A stretch of DNA of 64,000 nt, from assembly GCF_030384665.1 (NCBI RefSeq), contig NC_083677.1:1609501-1673500 (forward strand), read 5' to 3'. The notes under the pieces are model-generated. The model saw only the letters and a list, made by a program, of their open reading frames with translations. It was not told where the DNA came from and did no database searches. Positions 62,242 to 64,000 of this stretch are shown piece after piece (positions within the stretch are counted from its first letter, which is position 1; each line of letters begins with the position of its first letter). This DNA is from Lodderomyces elongisporus (Eukaryota > Ascomycota > Pichiomycetes > Serinales > Debaryomycetaceae). Position numbers and translations under genes: made by a program.

Positions 62242-64000
62242 ACACCGAATGAGGAGGAGGAGGAGAAAGGGTGTATATATAAAAGTTTGTATTCAAAAGA
62301 TGAGGTATAACTATTGTTTTGTTTAATGTTTCTTATAGTATAGTTTACTAGTTTTATAATCCTTATTGTAATTGGTAGTTGAGACGCGTCTGTTGAGAAA
62401 ATAAAATAAAAAAAAAAAAAAAAAAAACACAGCCTAGCACGACACAAAAGCTCAAATGTATGATTATGTAATGTGCATGCAGGTACGGAAAAGAGAATAA
62501 AGAAACAATCAACAAGATGTTTTGTTGTTAATTTTTTTTTTGAAATTTGAAATAAAAAAAAATAAAGGAAAATGAGTTAATTGGGAGAATAAAGACCAAT
62601 AAGTTATTATTGTTCGATGTAGAGGAGGATAATCGTTTATGGTGAGGTGGTTGTAGTGGTGGTAGTAGTGTAACTGCTGTTTTTTGGCTTGTTATTGGTT
62701 AGTTGTGTTTCAGAATTTAAAAGTGTTTCAGAATCTGAAACACGAATCTTTGTGAAAGCGTATACTGAAAAGCACTAATTATTTTAGTAATGTGCTAGAA
62801 AAAAAGTAATGGAGTATCGACACGATTTTTTTGTCGAATTGCATCAATATTTTTCCTTCCTCTTTACTGTTGCCATCTTAGACGATATGTGGAAATTAAC
62901 TTTCTTGTAGATATGTATTGGCTAAAGAAGATTGAAGAAAGAAAAAAAAATTGTGTATATTGACTTTACACTTTTTAATTGGTTATGTAGCTATTACACA
63001 TCTTTGTAGACGACCATTGGGGTGAAAAAGCCCATCTTTATGCCACATTCTATCTTAAATATATATTTCTTTTCAACAAAACCTTGTTGTGGGTGCAAAA
63101 ACACCATCAACGATTGTAGTCCAAAAGATCAACGGTATCAAAAGGGAATGTGGCACTTATATTAGCCTAAGTCGTATTCGAAAGGGGGGGAAGGAGAAAT
63201 GGCAAAACAACAGTGTAGAGAAATGAAACAACAGTGTAGAGATTGATACTAACAATACCATTGACACTTTGTGATGACTTCTTATTCAAGTAAAACGGCT
63301 ACATATATATACATATAAAAATGTATATGTATTGCACACAAATGCAAACTGAGTTGGTGCAAACAAAACAATGGAAAACACCAATTAATTCTTTTCTTCT
63401 TCTCATTCTCCTTTTTTTTTTTTTGTCTGATTTATGGTAGATTGGGTAATATTTTGGAAAAGCCTTGGAGTCTTGGTTGGGGAAAGTTCCATTTGTACAA
63501 TATGATAAAGTGTGAATATACAGAATAATGGAAATTGGAAAATAAAAATAAAAATAAAAAAAATAAAGAAGCGGATTGTGGAAGCAATTGTTTGTGACAG
63601 TCGCTCCGTTTCAGTTGAGAATTATGGAGGAGTACAAAATTGCAGATATTGTGTAGTTTAAAAATGCAAGATCAAACTAGCAAAAAATAAAAAACAAGGT
63701 GTTTTGGTGTTTAGTAGACTGTTGTTGTTGTTGTTCTTATTGTTGTTCTTGAGGCTGTGGTAGATATACCAGTCCTACTACATCCAACACTAGAAGTGAC
63801 AGATGTTCGTGTAGTTTCAAACAGTTCCTGATGATGTACAATTGGCTAAACAGAACAAATATGCTTCCATGATGGGGACCATTGAATGAAGGAAAAAATG
63901 TATACTTACACTACTTACACTACTTACACTAACACTAATAAAGACGTGTAAGTGTATCTGATGTTATAAAGTAAGTCTCATCGGCTCGTACATTCTACCT
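62242..64000. other. Terminal intergenic region
   Basis: About 1.75 kb after TOP2 with no open frame of note. It has A runs (62408-62426), a short TCAGAATCTGAAACAC inverted segment near 62700-62745, a GTT run near 63720-63735 and a CACTACTTA repeat near 63910-63932. No gene, tRNA or transposon end is seen. Confidence 0.5.

Noticed and set aside
63247..63253. TACTAAC in the terminal intergenic region
   Set aside because: There is no matching GTATGT donor upstream or open exon on either side. A 7-mer like this is expected several times by chance in 64 kb of AT-rich DNA.

Overview
The window looks like nuclear DNA from a budding yeast of the CUG-Ser (Candida/Lodderomyces) clade. It is AT-rich with long A/T tracts, genes are mostly intronless and widely spaced, and it carries ALS-type and HYR/IFF-type GPI adhesin genes, a JEN-type carboxylate permease and two MNN4-like genes. 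Two CTG codons sit where serine is expected: codon 127 of ADE1 (1036-1038) and the codon after a conserved Cys in the ALS domain (37477-37479). Lodderomyces elongisporus or a close Candida relative would fit, but the species cannot be fixed from sequence alone. Proteins are described from standard-code translation, so every CTG-encoded Leu should be read as Ser.

Layout. 1-167: 3' end of a Gln/Asn/Ser-rich gene. 658-16879: housekeeping block with ADE1 and KIN3 (convergent), a ZIP zinc transporter with a Cys/His-rich ectodomain, MSH2, an alkaline ceramidase, a cytochrome P450 and MET16. 17668-23494: SCC2 (cohesin loader), tail to tail with a probable SAS4 gene. 26327-40089: cell-surface block with a HYR/IFF-like adhesin that contains a clear spliceosomal intron, a JEN permease and an ALS-like adhesin with a Ser/Glu-rich stalk, all separated by very long intergenic regions. 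43963-50889: two tandem MNN4-like mannosylphosphate-transfer genes; the second is broken by one in-frame TAA. 51173-62241: pyruvate decarboxylase, CBF1, a DNAJC9-like J protein and TOP2. 62242-64000 has no gene that I can see.

How the genes connect. CBF1 encodes the bHLH factor that binds CACGTG, and a TCACGTG site lies upstream of MET16 in the same window. MSH2, SCC2, SAS4, the DNAJC9-like protein and TOP2 all act on chromosomes or chromatin. The two adhesins and the two MNN4-like genes all concern the cell wall: the adhesins are GPI wall proteins, and MNN4-family proteins modify wall mannan. I found no tRNA, rRNA, CRISPR array or transposon. The most unusual items are the adhesin intron, the ALS-type head on a non-ALS stalk, the stop-interrupted MNN4 paralogue, the triplet-repeat insert inside the MSH2 ATPase domain, and the triple CHxH motif of the zinc transporter.
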